A stretch of DNA of 11,999 bases. It comes from Solobacterium sp. (lineage in GTDB: Bacteria > Bacillota_I > Bacilli_A > Erysipelotrichales > Erysipelotrichaceae). This document shows, in pieces, positions 1-7,498 of the stretch; positions within the stretch are counted from its first letter, which is position 1, and each line of letters begins with the position of its first letter. Both the position numbers and the translations under genes were made by a program. The notes under the pieces are model-generated. The model had not been told where the DNA came from and ran no database searches. It saw only the letters and a list, made by a program, of their open reading frames with translations. The DNA is taken from NCBI GenBank assembly GCA_017543025.1, contig JAFYGX010000136.1, positions 1 to 11,999 of the forward strand, written 5' to 3'.

Positions 1-1734
1 AGGAGAAGGAACAGAAACTGCAGCTGGTGCTTCCACAACAATCTGAAACTTCCGTTCTGCTTCATTGCCGGAAAGATCTGCCGCAAGCACCCGAACGGAG
101 TATTCTCCGCTGACTGCCGCATCAAATCCGCCATCCTCCACTTCATATTCCACTGCTCCGTCAACCGGATCAGTTACCGAAACAATATTGTCATGGACAG
201 AATATTCCGTTCCCTGCGGAATCGATACGATATCTTCCTTTACCATGATGATCGGCCCGAGCATATCCTTCACCGTAAATACCTTTTCGTATTCCCGATT
301 CACTGTAGTTCCATCACCGGTTTCCTTACTGACGGTATAGACAATCTTCTGATCCCCCAGCGTCATCGTATCAACCGTGCCGTCTGCCGTAACGCTGCCG
401 CCGGCTTCCAGCACATAATCCTGCGGGTGAAAATCCCCGCCGTATTCAACCATTGACTCCGGTTTAAACGTAATCGTAAGGTTCTCGTACGTCTGTTCCG
501 CATTTCCGGCATCCTTCTTTCCGAAGAACTGCCGGACTCCAAGCCAGACCAGACACACCAGTGCACCAACCAGAATCAGCGCAAGTACGATGCCAAGAAT
601 CCGTTTCAGAAGTGATTGCGGTTCTTCATCCGTCACAGCTGGCTCTTCCGGTTCTCTGCGCCCGGCTGAACGGTTTCCTTTTCCCGGACTGACATAGGTG
701 CGGTATACACGCTGGCCGGTTTTTTCCGGTTCGGTGTTCTGTTCTGTGTGAGCCTGACTGTCCTCCTGAAGTGTTTCATCCGGTTTCCGGGTTCCGTAGC
801 CGCCTGCTTCCTGCGCATCCTCCATCTGGATATCCAGAAGCTGCTGAAGATCTTCCGGAAGCGGTGCCCGGACAATATGTTCTTCTCTTGTAAACGGTGA
901 ACGGAATGTAATTTCATCACAATGCAGCGCAGGCCGGTCCAGAAGAGCTGTATCTCCGCCATAAAGCACATCCCCGATCAGCGGATGCCCGACCGCGGAC
1001 ATATGTGCCCGGATCTGATGCGTACGTCCAGTTTCAATTTCAACTGCCAGTTCGGAAATAATCCGGTCATCCACATGAAATTCATTCTGAACTCTGTAGA
1101 TCGTTACTGCCGGTTTTCCGTTCGGGTCATTGACCACCCGGCGGCGTTCTCCTTCCGCCTTGGCAATCGGTGCATCGATCATGCCCTGCTTAATTTCAAA
1201 GATTCCGGACGCAAACGCCCGATAGCTTTTCTTCAGTTTTCCGTTTTCCCGGTCCTTTGAAAGCCGGGAAGCCGCAAGCTGATTCTTGGCAAAGATCACT
1301 GCCCCGCTGACATCTTTATCCAGACGCCCGATCGGCCGGATGATAAAATCTTCCCCTTTCTGGCTGTAATAAGACGCGAGTACAGTTCCAACAGAATCCA
1401 GAATGTGACCGTGAACCGGATGGCACGGAATTCCCGCCTGCTTGTTTACGATCACCACATCCTCATCTTCATACAGAATATCCGGACGCTGGGAAACGAT
1501 CGGTATTTCACCTGTGGCAAGTTCCGGAAACCTGAGCGTCAGCGTATCTCCTACCCGCATGTGGTCATTGACCCGGACCGGTTTCCCGTTCAAAAGGATC
1601 TCACCGCCGAATTTCAGACGGGAGATCTCTTTCCGCGAGAGGTTCAGCTCCCGGGTCATAACCTGTTTGACGCTTCCATTATCAGAGACAGACCAGTCTG
1701 CCAGATTCATCTGATAATTGATTTCTTTTCTCAT
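1..1734 (-). CDS. RluA/RluD-type pseudouridine synthase fused to a transmembrane helix and extracellular Ig-like domains (3' end off window)
   Basis: One open frame of 578 codons runs from ATG 1734 to the left edge; I read every codon and found no stop. Residues about 14-70 resemble an S4 RNA-binding domain. Residues about 84-300 are an RluA-family catalytic domain, which converts uridine to pseudouridine in rRNA: the GRLDKD motif has catalytic Asp139, and the HQIRAHM motif lies at 239-245, followed by the family's GHPLIGDVLYGG-type block. The family usually ends near residue 300. Here a charged, Pro/Glu-rich linker (304-375) follows, then a transmembrane helix (about 379-400) preceded by LLKR, so the enzyme should face the cytoplasm. 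Residues 415-570 look like one or two extracellular Ig-like (DUF5011/HYR-type) domains with a DLSGNEA motif, ending in a Pro/Ser-rich stretch. The gene is third after secA and prfB, 35 bases downstream. Its ribosome-binding site is weak (GAAAGG, 15 bases away), but an in-frame TAA lies just upstream, so no earlier ATG exists. The domains are clear; the function of the fusion is unknown. Confidence 0.85.
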   Translation of the reverse strand, partial: MRKEINYQMNLADWSVSDNGSVKQVMTRELNLSRKEISRLKFGGEILLNGKPVRVNDHMRVGDTLTLRFPELATGEIPIVSQRPDILYEDEDVVIVNKQAGIPCHPVHGHILDSVGTVLASYYSQKGEDFIIRPIGRLDKDVSGAVIFAKNQLAASRLSKDRENGKLKKSYRAFASGIFEIKQGMIDAPIAKAEGERRRVVNDPNGKPAVTIYRVQNEFHVDDRIISELAVEIETGRTHQIRAHMSAVGHPLIGDVLYGGDTALLDRPALHCDEITFRSPFTREEHIVRAPLPEDLQQLLDIQMEDAQEAGGYGTRKPDETLQEDSQAHTEQNTEPEKTGQRVYRTYVSPGKGNRSAGRREPEEPAVTDEEPQSLLKRILGIVLALILVGALVCLVWLGVRQFFGKKDAGNAEQTYENLTITFKPESMVEYGGDFHPQDYVLEAGGSVTADGTVDTMTLGDQKIVYTVSKETGDGTTVNREYEKVFTVKDMLGPIIMVKEDIVSIPQGTEYSVHDNIVSVTDPVDGAVEYEVEDGGFDAAVSGEYSVRVLAADLSGNEAERKFQIVVEAPAAVSVPSP

Positions 1735-1769
1735 GAACGATGCGTTTTACCTTTCACTGCACGTCTCCA

Positions 1770-2868
1770 TCAGATCTGCGAACGCAGATAGCTGTAGATA
1801 AATTCATCCAGGTCGCCGTCCATGACAGCCTGAATGTTTCCGACTTCATAGCCTGTGCGAAGGTCTTTGACCATCGTATATGGCTGGAATACATACGAAC
1901 GGATCTGTGAACCCCATTCGTTCGCCTTGACCTCGCCCTTAATCTCCGCCATCTTCTTTGCCTGCTCCTGAATGCGGATCTGAAGCAGCTTCGATTTCAG
2001 CATATTCAGACACGCTTCCCTGTTCTGCAGCTGGGAACGCTGGGTCTGACAGAATACGGTAATCCCGAGCGGCTTATATGTCATACGCACCGCAGAATCC
2101 GTTTTGTTGATATGCTGGCCGCCGGCACCCGATGAGCGCATTGTGATTACCTCAAGATCCTTGTCATCGATCTCAATATCGAGGTCATCCTCAAATTCCG
2201 GCATCACTTCCACACTGGCAAAGCTGGTATGACGGCGGGCGTTGGAGTCAAACGGTGAAATCCGCACAAGACGGTGCACACCGTTTTCTGCTTTCAGATA
2301 TCCATATGACATCGGTCCGTCGATCTTCAGGCTGCAGGACTTCATTCCCGCTTCTTCTCCATCCTGGTAGTCCAATACCGTTACTTTGAAGCCGCGGCGT
2401 TCTGCCCAGCGCACATACATTCTGTACAGCATGCCTGCCCAGTCCATCGCCTCTGTACCGCCGGCACCCGGGTGAATTTCAAGAATGCAGTTGTGGTTGT
2501 CATACGGTCCGCTCAGAAGCACCTGAATTTCAAATTCATCAAACGCCTTCATCACATCCCGGTACTCTTCTTCCACCAGCCCGGCAAGCTCTTCATCGAA
2601 GGAATCGTTCAGCTCACTGACGGATTCGGAAAGATCGCTCACGGACTTCACAAGCTGTTCATGGTTTTCTACCAGCGCCTTGATTGCATTATTGTTCCGG
2701 ATGAGTGCCTGTGCTTTTTTCTGGTCATTCCAGAAATCCGCCGCACTCATCGCTTCTTCATTTTCTTTCAGCTGTTCCCGTTTCCCGTCCAGGTCAAAGA
2801 GAGGAGCCAAGCTGCTCCAATTTGGCCTGGCAGCGGGCAATGCCCTGTTTCATTTCATAAAGTTCCAT
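1770..2868 (-). CDS. prfB: Peptide chain release factor 2 (RF2), expressed by programmed +1 frameshift
   Basis: RF2 recognises UGA and UAA stop codons in the ribosomal A site and triggers peptide release. Translation starts at ATG 2868 and reaches an in-frame TGA at 2796-2794 after 24 codons. A +1 shift at CTT TGA C continues into the long downstream frame, giving 365 residues, the same length as E. coli RF2. In the joined protein, the stop-recognition tripeptide SPF is at 204-206 and the peptidyl-tRNA hydrolysis motif GGQ is at 249-251, both within one residue of the E. coli positions. An N-terminal helical region precedes the core. The ribosome-binding site AAGGAG (2884-2879) overlaps the secA TAA, and only 14 bases separate the two genes, so translation is probably coupled. 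Low RF2 should favour the frameshift, the standard autoregulation of this gene. The downstream frame alone would begin with an unnatural N-terminus, which supports the frameshifted model. Confidence 0.97.
2793..2799 (-). promoter_or_regulatory. prfB programmed +1 frameshift site (CTT TGA C)
   Basis: On the minus strand the zero frame reads TCT CTT TGA C, the canonical RF2 slip site. The CTT at 2799-2797 can re-pair one base forward on TTT, and the next codon becomes GAC in the RF2 frame. The Shine-Dalgarno-like AGGGGG found three bases before CTT in E. coli is not visible. Instead, GGAGC (2818-2814) and GCTCC (2807-2803) could form a 5-bp hairpin ending three bases before CTT. Confidence 0.95.
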
Positions 2869-2878
2869 AAATTCATTA

Positions 2879-2884
2879 CTCCTT
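2879..2884 (-). promoter_or_regulatory. prfB ribosome-binding site overlapping the secA stop codon
   Basis: The minus strand reads TAAGGAG, so AAGGAG shares bases with the secA TAA stop. It lies 10 bases before ATG 2868. An out-of-frame ATG only three bases after it opens just a very short frame, so 2868 is preferred. The arrangement implies secA-prfB translational coupling. Confidence 0.7.
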
Positions 2885-5276
2885 ACGCCTGTTTCGGCTG
2901 TTCCTGATTTACAACGACACGGATATTCATGCAGTAGGCAACAATATCCTGTGCAATGTTATGCATCATATTTTCAAACATCGCGAAGCCTTCTGTCACA
3001 TAGGCCTGCAGCGGGTTATCCTGTGCATAGCTCCGCAATCCGATGCCGTCACGCAGTTTCGACATCATATCAATGTGATCGACCCATGCCCGGTCGATGA
3101 CTTCAAGCGACATATTGCGCTCAAAGCTGCGCATCTGATTCCTTACCGGATCAATTTTCTGATCATAGGCATTCCATGCCTTTTCATTGATCAGCGCGCT
3201 GACTTCTTCCGGTGTCTTGCCGGCGAGATCTTCATCCGCAATCAGATCCTGGAATCCGATCTTCTTAAGCGAGGCGACAAGGCCCGGAACATTCAGTTCA
3301 CCGGAACGTGATTCCGGATCAATGTTGGCCGCAACCGTATCGGAAATCACACGTTCGAACATCTGACGGATCACAAGATGAACATCTTCATGATCCAGAA
3401 TGTAATTACGCTGGTCATACATGACTTCACGCTGCTGACGAAGCACATCATCGTACTGCAGCAGTGTCTTCCGGGCGTCAAAGTTCACGCCTTCCACCCG
3501 CTTCTGTGCGGAGTTGATCGATCTGGTAACGGTCTTGGACTCTACCGCCGTATCACCCAGTGACCGGAAGATTCCCTCCAGACGTTCGCTGCCGAACCGC
3601 ACCATCAGATCATCCTGCACCGAAACATAGAAACGGGATTCCCCCGGATCTCCCTGACGGCCGGAGCGTCCGCGCAGCTGATTGTCGATACGTCTGGATT
3701 CATGCCGTTCACTGCCGAGCACACAGAGACCGCCAAGTTCTCTGACTCCTTCACCGAGCTTGATATCCGTTCCGCGGCCGGCCATATTGGTCGCAATTGT
3801 CACTGCCCCCTTCTGTCCCGCCTTGGCGATGATTTCTGCTTCCCGTGCATGATTCTTCGCATTCAGCACTTCATGGCGGATCTTCTCCTTCTTCAGCATG
3901 CCGTGAATGAGCTCGGATGTTTCAACTGCGATCGTACCGACAAGCACCGGCTGACCTTTTTCATGCCGTTCCTTCACTTCCTGCACCAATGCCGCAAACT
4001 TTGCATTCTTTGTGCCGAAAATCGCATCCGGATAATCGATTCGCGCAACCGGACGGTTGGTCGGAATCTCATATACCAGCATGTTGTAGATTTCGCGGAA
4101 TTCTTCTTCCTCGGTTTTGGCCGTACCGGTCATGCCGGCCAGCTTATTGTACAGACGGAAGAAATTCTGATAGGTGATTGTCGCAAGAACCGTGGTCTCC
4201 TGCCGAATCGAAATACCTTCCTTGGCACATACCGCCTGATGCAGACCGTCGGACCATTCCCGGCCCTTCATCAGACGGCCGGTATTCGGGTCAACGATGT
4301 TGATCTCATCATTTTCGGTATCCACGACATATTCCACATCTTTCATCATGATGTAGTTTGCCTTCAGCGCCTGACCAATGCGGTGCAGCAGCTGGGTATG
4401 TTCCAGATTGTAAAGGTTGTCTACCCGGAATACTTTTTCTGCTCTTGCGACACCGGTTTCGGTAAGCTGAACCGTACGGGATTTCACATCGATGACATAC
4501 TCTCCCGGCGTCACAACTTCTTCCCCTTCCATTACCTGTTCCTTCAGGCTCTTGGCAAACCGGTCTGCCTGCAGATACAGGTTTGCGGTCTGCTTCATTC
4601 CGCCGGAAATAATCAGCGGTGTACGGGATTCATCGATCAGAATCGAGTCAACTTCATCGACGAGCGCGAAATTCAGACCGCGCTGCACACGGTCTTTTGC
4701 ATTCTTGACCATGTTGTCGCGGAGATAATCAAATCCAAGCTCCGAATTGGTCGTGTAAGTGATGTCACACCGATATGCCGCACGTTTCTGCGCCGGTGTC
4801 ATCTGACGCAGGTTCAGTCCGACAGTAAGGCCGAGAAACCGGTGAATCTGGCCCATCCACTCACTGTCTCGCTGAGACAGATATTCGTTGACGGTAACAA
4901 CATGAACCCCTTCGCCTTTCAGCGCATTGAGATAAACCGCCATGACGGAAGTCAGCGTTTTTCCTTCACCAGTCTTCATCTCCGCAATGTCGCCGCCCTG
5001 CATGACAGCAGCACCCATCAGCTGTACCGGATACGGGAATTCACCGATTACTCTGCGGCAGGCTTCCCGCGCAGTCGCAAACGCTTCCGGCAGAATGTCA
5101 TCCGTTGTTTTTCCTTCCGCAAGCAGTGCCCGTAACCGCGGAGTTTCCGCTTTCAGTTCGTCATCGCTCATCGCGGCATATTTTTCTTCCAGTGCAAGCA
5201 CCGGCCTGATCTTTTTTTCAATCTCTCTGATTCGCCTGCCATCCACATTCAGCAGTTTATCCAATATTCCAGCCAT
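2883..5276 (-). CDS. secA: Protein translocase ATPase SecA
   Basis: SecA is the ATP-driven motor that pushes unfolded preproteins through the SecYEG channel. The protein has 797 residues. Walker A is KTGEGKT (101-107) and the Walker B region is DEVD (207-210). The preprotein cross-linking domain follows (about 225-370), then the second nucleotide-binding fold with MAGRGTDI (498-505) and QLRGRSGRQGDPG (533-545), and the helical scaffold/wing region to about 785. It ends soon afterwards with no cysteine-rich zinc-binding tail of the kind seen in B. subtilis SecA (841 residues). I chose ATG 5276 because AGGAGG (5291-5286) lies nine bases upstream and the protein then starts MAGILDKLL, as in the family. 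The frame is open to 5375, but that 33-codon extension contains the likely promoter. First gene of the secA-prfB-pseudouridine synthase operon. Confidence 0.98.
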   Translation of the reverse strand: MAGILDKLLNVDGRRIREIEKKIRPVLALEEKYAAMSDDELKAETPRLRALLAEGKTTDDILPEAFATAREACRRVIGEFPYPVQLMGAAVMQGGDIAEMKTGEGKTLTSVMAVYLNALKGEGVHVVTVNEYLSQRDSEWMGQIHRFLGLTVGLNLRQMTPAQKRAAYRCDITYTTNSELGFDYLRDNMVKNAKDRVQRGLNFALVDEVDSILIDESRTPLIISGGMKQTANLYLQADRFAKSLKEQVMEGEEVVTPGEYVIDVKSRTVQLTETGVARAEKVFRVDNLYNLEHTQLLHRIGQALKANYIMMKDVEYVVDTENDEINIVDPNTGRLMKGREWSDGLHQAVCAKEGISIRQETTVLATITYQNFFRLYNKLAGMTGTAKTEEEEFREIYNMLVYEIPTNRPVARIDYPDAIFGTKNAKFAALVQEVKERHEKGQPVLVGTIAVETSELIHGMLKKEKIRHEVLNAKNHAREAEIIAKAGQKGAVTIATNMAGRGTDIKLGEGVRELGGLCVLGSERHESRRIDNQLRGRSGRQGDPGESRFYVSVQDDLMVRFGSERLEGIFRSLGDTAVESKTVTRSINSAQKRVEGVNFDARKTLLQYDDVLRQQREVMYDQRNYILDHEDVHLVIRQMFERVISDTVAANIDPESRSGELNVPGLVASLKKIGFQDLIADEDLAGKTPEEVSALINEKAWNAYDQKIDPVRNQMRSFERNMSLEVIDRAWVDHIDMMSKLRDGIGLRSYAQDNPLQAYVTEGFAMFENMMHNIAQDIVAYCMNIRVVVNQEQPKQA

Positions 5277-5285
5277 AATAAAAAC

Positions 5286-5305
5286 CCTCCTGATCTCCAA
5301 ATCAG
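5286..5305 (-). promoter_or_regulatory. Small hairpin overlapping the secA ribosome-binding site
   Basis: On the minus strand CTGAT (5305-5301) can pair with ATCAG (5294-5290) across a six-base loop. The last two bases of the stem (AG) are the first two of the AGGAGG ribosome-binding site. It could modulate initiation, but a 5-bp A/T-containing stem is weak and may be chance. Confidence 0.25.
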
Positions 5306-5312
5306 CGCTAAC

Positions 5313-5344
5313 ATTATATATTTTTTTACCGCCCGTCGCGACAA
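5313..5344 (-). promoter_or_regulatory. Probable sigma-A-type promoter of the secA operon
   Basis: On the minus strand a perfect TATAAT (5318-5313) overlaps TATATA (5320-5315) in an A/T-rich stretch. A weak -35-like TTGTCG lies at 5344-5339, 18 bases from TATATA and 20 from TATAAT. Transcription would start about 30 bases before the secA ATG. The -10 is convincing and the -35 is weak. Confidence 0.55.
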
Positions 5345-5397
5345 TTTCCCGAAAAACAGGTCTGAAACATTGCAAATACGCAGAATCTCTGCTTCAG

Positions 5398-5414
5398 GCC
5401 GGATCTTTTCCGGC
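5398..5414. repeat. Inverted repeat between the divergent secA and DUF362 genes
   Basis: GCCGGA (5398-5403) and TCCGGC (5409-5414) are perfect inverted arms around a five-base loop. No T-run follows on either strand, so it is not a terminator. It sits between the two divergent promoters and could be an operator or a chance hairpin. Confidence 0.3.
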
Positions 5415-5453
5415 AGTCCGTCAGGAAATTCGGCTCTTTCCGCAAAAAAACAT

Positions 5454-5459
5454 TACAAT
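5454..5459 (+). promoter_or_regulatory. Possible -10 element of the DUF362-permease unit
   Basis: TACAAT follows an A-run 26 bases before ATG 5485. No good -35 hexamer is visible at 16-18 bases upstream. If used, the leader would be only about 20 bases, just enough for the ribosome-binding site. Confidence 0.3.
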
Positions 5460-5474
5460 GAAATCGCATGAATC

Positions 5475-5480
5475 AGGAGG
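5475..5480 (+). promoter_or_regulatory. Ribosome-binding site that sets the lipoprotein start
   Basis: CAGGAGG ends four bases before ATG 5485. An in-frame ATG at 5458 lies upstream of this site and has no comparable site of its own. Starting at 5485 gives a normal signal peptide, so 5485 is preferred. Confidence 0.65.
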
Positions 5481-5484
5481 CATT

Positions 5485-6513
5485 ATGAAATATTTCAGAA
5501 AACTTCTCATCACAGCTGTACTGCTGCTTGCCGGCTGCGGTCAGTCTGCATCTGCACCTGCACAGAGCCCTGCCCCATCTGCAGAGCCGTCTGGATCCGC
5601 AGCACCTTCCGAAGAACCGGCAGCGACAGCTTCTGCTGCACCGATCGAAGATCCGGCAACGGTTTATTTCACTTCCGACATCAGTTCAGAAGGTCTCGTC
5701 AAAGTCTATGAAGCGCTCAACTGGACGCCGGGAGAGAAAACAGGCGTCAAGCTTTCGACCGGCGAACCTCCTTCTTCCAACTATCTGCGTCCGGAACTGA
5801 TCGAAGGACTTGTAAAAAAACTCAACGCCACGATCGTTGAATGCAATACCGCTTATACCGGTGCCCGTGCCGCAACGGCGGAGCACTATCAGGTAGCGGA
5901 AGATCACGGCTTCACAAAAATCGCTCCGTTCCAGATTCTTGACGAAGACGGCTGGATGGAACTTCCGGTCCGTAATGGAAAGCACATTTCCGGCGATCTC
6001 GTCGGAAAAGCATTTGCGGATTACGATTCCTATGTGGTTCTGTCCCATTTCAAAGGGCATTCCATGGCCGGCTATGGCGGCGCAATCAAGAACATCTCCA
6101 TCGGGTTCGCATCTTCCCGGGGCAAGGTCCGGATTCATTCCGGCGGAACCAGCGATACCCGCTGGCATGATGAGCTTCACATCGAATTCCTGGAATCCAT
6201 GGCAGAAGCAGGCACCGCAATCCGCGATGCGATGGGTGACAGAATCGTCTATATCAATGTGATGAACCGCATCTCCATTGACTGCGACTGTGACGGACAT
6301 CCATCAGAACCGGATATCCATGACATCGGTATCGTTGCCGGATATGATCCGGTGGCAGTCGATCAGGCCTGCATTGACTTCGTCACAAAGGCAGAAGGCA
6401 ATGAAACTCTGATGAAGCGGATCGATGAACTGCAGGGCTTGCATACAATCGATTACGCCGCAGAGATCGGGCTTGGCACAAAGAACTACAAGCTGGTTAA
6501 TATTGATGGCTGA
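5485..6513 (+). CDS. DUF362-family lipoprotein lacking the ferredoxin insert
   Basis: The 342-residue product starts with a lipoprotein signal peptide: basic n-region, hydrophobic run, then lipobox LLAGC with lipidated Cys18. A Ser/Ala/Pro-rich spacer (20-56) follows, so the protein should sit on the outer face of the membrane. From about 58 to 340 it matches the DUF362 family (related to COG2768), with SHFKGHSMAGYGGAIKN (187-203) and the IDCDCDGHPSEPDIHDIG region (265-282). Many DUF362 proteins carry a 4Fe-4S ferredoxin insert after the GFASSRGK region; here that place (213-235) holds only a short His/Asp/Arg-containing segment with no cysteine cluster. Cys267 and Cys269 remain as possible ligands. 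The gene is divergent from secA and overlaps the next gene by eight bases, which suggests joint function with the permease. The biochemical role of DUF362 is not known to me. Confidence 0.85.
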   Translation: MKYFRKLLITAVLLLAGCGQSASAPAQSPAPSAEPSGSAAPSEEPAATASAAPIEDPATVYFTSDISSEGLVKVYEALNWTPGEKTGVKLSTGEPPSSNYLRPELIEGLVKKLNATIVECNTAYTGARAATAEHYQVAEDHGFTKIAPFQILDEDGWMELPVRNGKHISGDLVGKAFADYDSYVVLSHFKGHSMAGYGGAIKNISIGFASSRGKVRIHSGGTSDTRWHDELHIEFLESMAEAGTAIRDAMGDRIVYINVMNRISIDCDCDGHPSEPDIHDIGIVAGYDPVAVDQACIDFVTKAEGNETLMKRIDELQGLHTIDYAAEIGLGTKNYKLVNIDG

Positions 6514-7417
6514 TATTCTCCGCAGGGAGTTCATCTATCTCTGGTATTACTGCGACATCCAGTTCCGGCAGATTGCCTGTTACTGGATCGCCGGCATTCT
6601 GATCGGATCCTTTATTTCCGTATTCGCGAAAAATCCGATTCACCGGCTGTTTGCCCGCATGAGCGATCAGAAGATCGGTCTTGCCGGCATCATTCCGGCC
6701 TGTCTGCTCGGTATCGCAAGTCCCTTATGTATGTACGGCACGATTCCCGTCGCCGCTTCCTTCCACCGGCAGGGTATGCGGGAAGACTGGCTGGCGTCAT
6801 TCATGATGGCGTCAATTCTGCTCAATCCGCAGCTGATCATCTACAGCGGAGCACTTGGTTCCACCGTATTATGGATCCGTATCATTACCTGCTTTCTGTG
6901 CGGCATCACAGCCGGATTACTGATCCATTTCTGTTTCCGCGACCGCTCCTTCTTTTCCTTTGACGGCTTTCAGGAGCGTCAGGGACACGATACAGACCCG
7001 AATCTTCTGATGCGCTATCTGAAAAATGTCGGGCGCAACCTGCGGGCTACCGGACCGTATTTCTTTGCCGGCATCCTTCTGTCAGCACTCTTTCAGCGCT
7101 ATGTTCCGCAGCAGTTCATGACAGATCTGTTTGCAGGAAACAAAGCGTGGGGCGTGCTGATGGCAGCGACAATCGGCGTTCCGCTCTATGCCTGCGGCGG
7201 CGGAACAATACCTCTGCTGCGGGATTGGCTCTGGCAGGGTATGAGCTACGGCAGTGCTGCAGCGTTTATGCTTACCGGACCGGCCACCAAGATCACGAAT
7301 CTCGGCGCGCTCAAAATCTGCCTCGGCTTCCGCCGATTTCTGATGTATCTCGGGTTTGTCATGGGCTATTCCTTCTTATGCGGAATACTGGTGAATCTGC
7401 TGATTACACCCGCCTGA
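6506..7417 (+). CDS. COG0701 permease (YraQ/ArsP-like, DUF318)
   Basis: This 303-residue integral membrane protein has about eight hydrophobic segments. It carries the two half-repeat signatures of the COG0701 permease family: SPLCMYGTIP (72-81, Cys75), followed by a helix with NPQL (107-110), and GVPLYACGGGTIPLL (224-238, Cys230), followed by a helix with TGPATKITN. The two motifs resemble each other, as expected from an internal duplication. Relatives include the methylarsenite exporter ArsP and YraQ, but the CxC-type motif I associate with ArsP is CMYG here, so the substrate is open. I chose ATG 6506, giving MADILRREF, because it overlaps the lipoprotein stop by eight bases; the frame is open further upstream only inside the preceding gene. 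The start has no strong ribosome-binding site, so translation is probably coupled. A strong terminator follows ten bases after the stop. Confidence 0.82.
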   Translation: MADILRREFIYLWYYCDIQFRQIACYWIAGILIGSFISVFAKNPIHRLFARMSDQKIGLAGIIPACLLGIASPLCMYGTIPVAASFHRQGMREDWLASFMMASILLNPQLIIYSGALGSTVLWIRIITCFLCGITAGLLIHFCFRDRSFFSFDGFQERQGHDTDPNLLMRYLKNVGRNLRATGPYFFAGILLSALFQRYVPQQFMTDLFAGNKAWGVLMAATIGVPLYACGGGTIPLLRDWLWQGMSYGSAAAFMLTGPATKITNLGALKICLGFRRFLMYLGFVMGYSFLCGILVNLLITPA

Positions 7418-7426
7418 ATCCAATCG

Positions 7427-7452
7427 GGGAGAACCGTGCGTTCTCCCTTTTT
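7427..7452 (+). terminator. Rho-independent terminator of the lipoprotein-permease unit
   Basis: GGGAGAAC (7427-7434) pairs perfectly with GTTCTCCC (7440-7447) across a five-base loop, followed by TTTTT. It starts ten bases after the permease stop. On the other strand the hairpin has no T-tail, so it serves the plus strand only. Confidence 0.93.
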
Positions 7453-7498
7453 CGTGCAGATAACTGCCGGCTGCGCCATCCGTTTCAACCTCTGCCGG

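Noticed and set aside
363..971. Short minus-strand frames at 363-569 and 633-971
   Set aside because: They are out-of-frame shadows of the long fusion frame, which is open from 1734 to the window edge.
3702..5135. Long plus-strand open frame (about 477 codons) inside secA
   Set aside because: It is antisense to a clearly conserved SecA, has no recognisable domain, and is a mirror effect of codon bias in the real gene.
5277..5375. Upstream extension of the SecA frame by 33 codons
   Set aside because: It contains the likely -10 region, and the conserved SecA N-terminus begins at the ATG behind AGGAGG at 5276.
5398..5414. Hairpin between secA and the lipoprotein gene as a terminator
   Set aside because: No T-run follows on either strand, and both flanking genes point away from it.
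4942..5484. Upstream extension of the DUF362 frame into secA
   Set aside because: The extension is antisense to secA, and the strong ribosome-binding site and signal peptide place the start at 5485.
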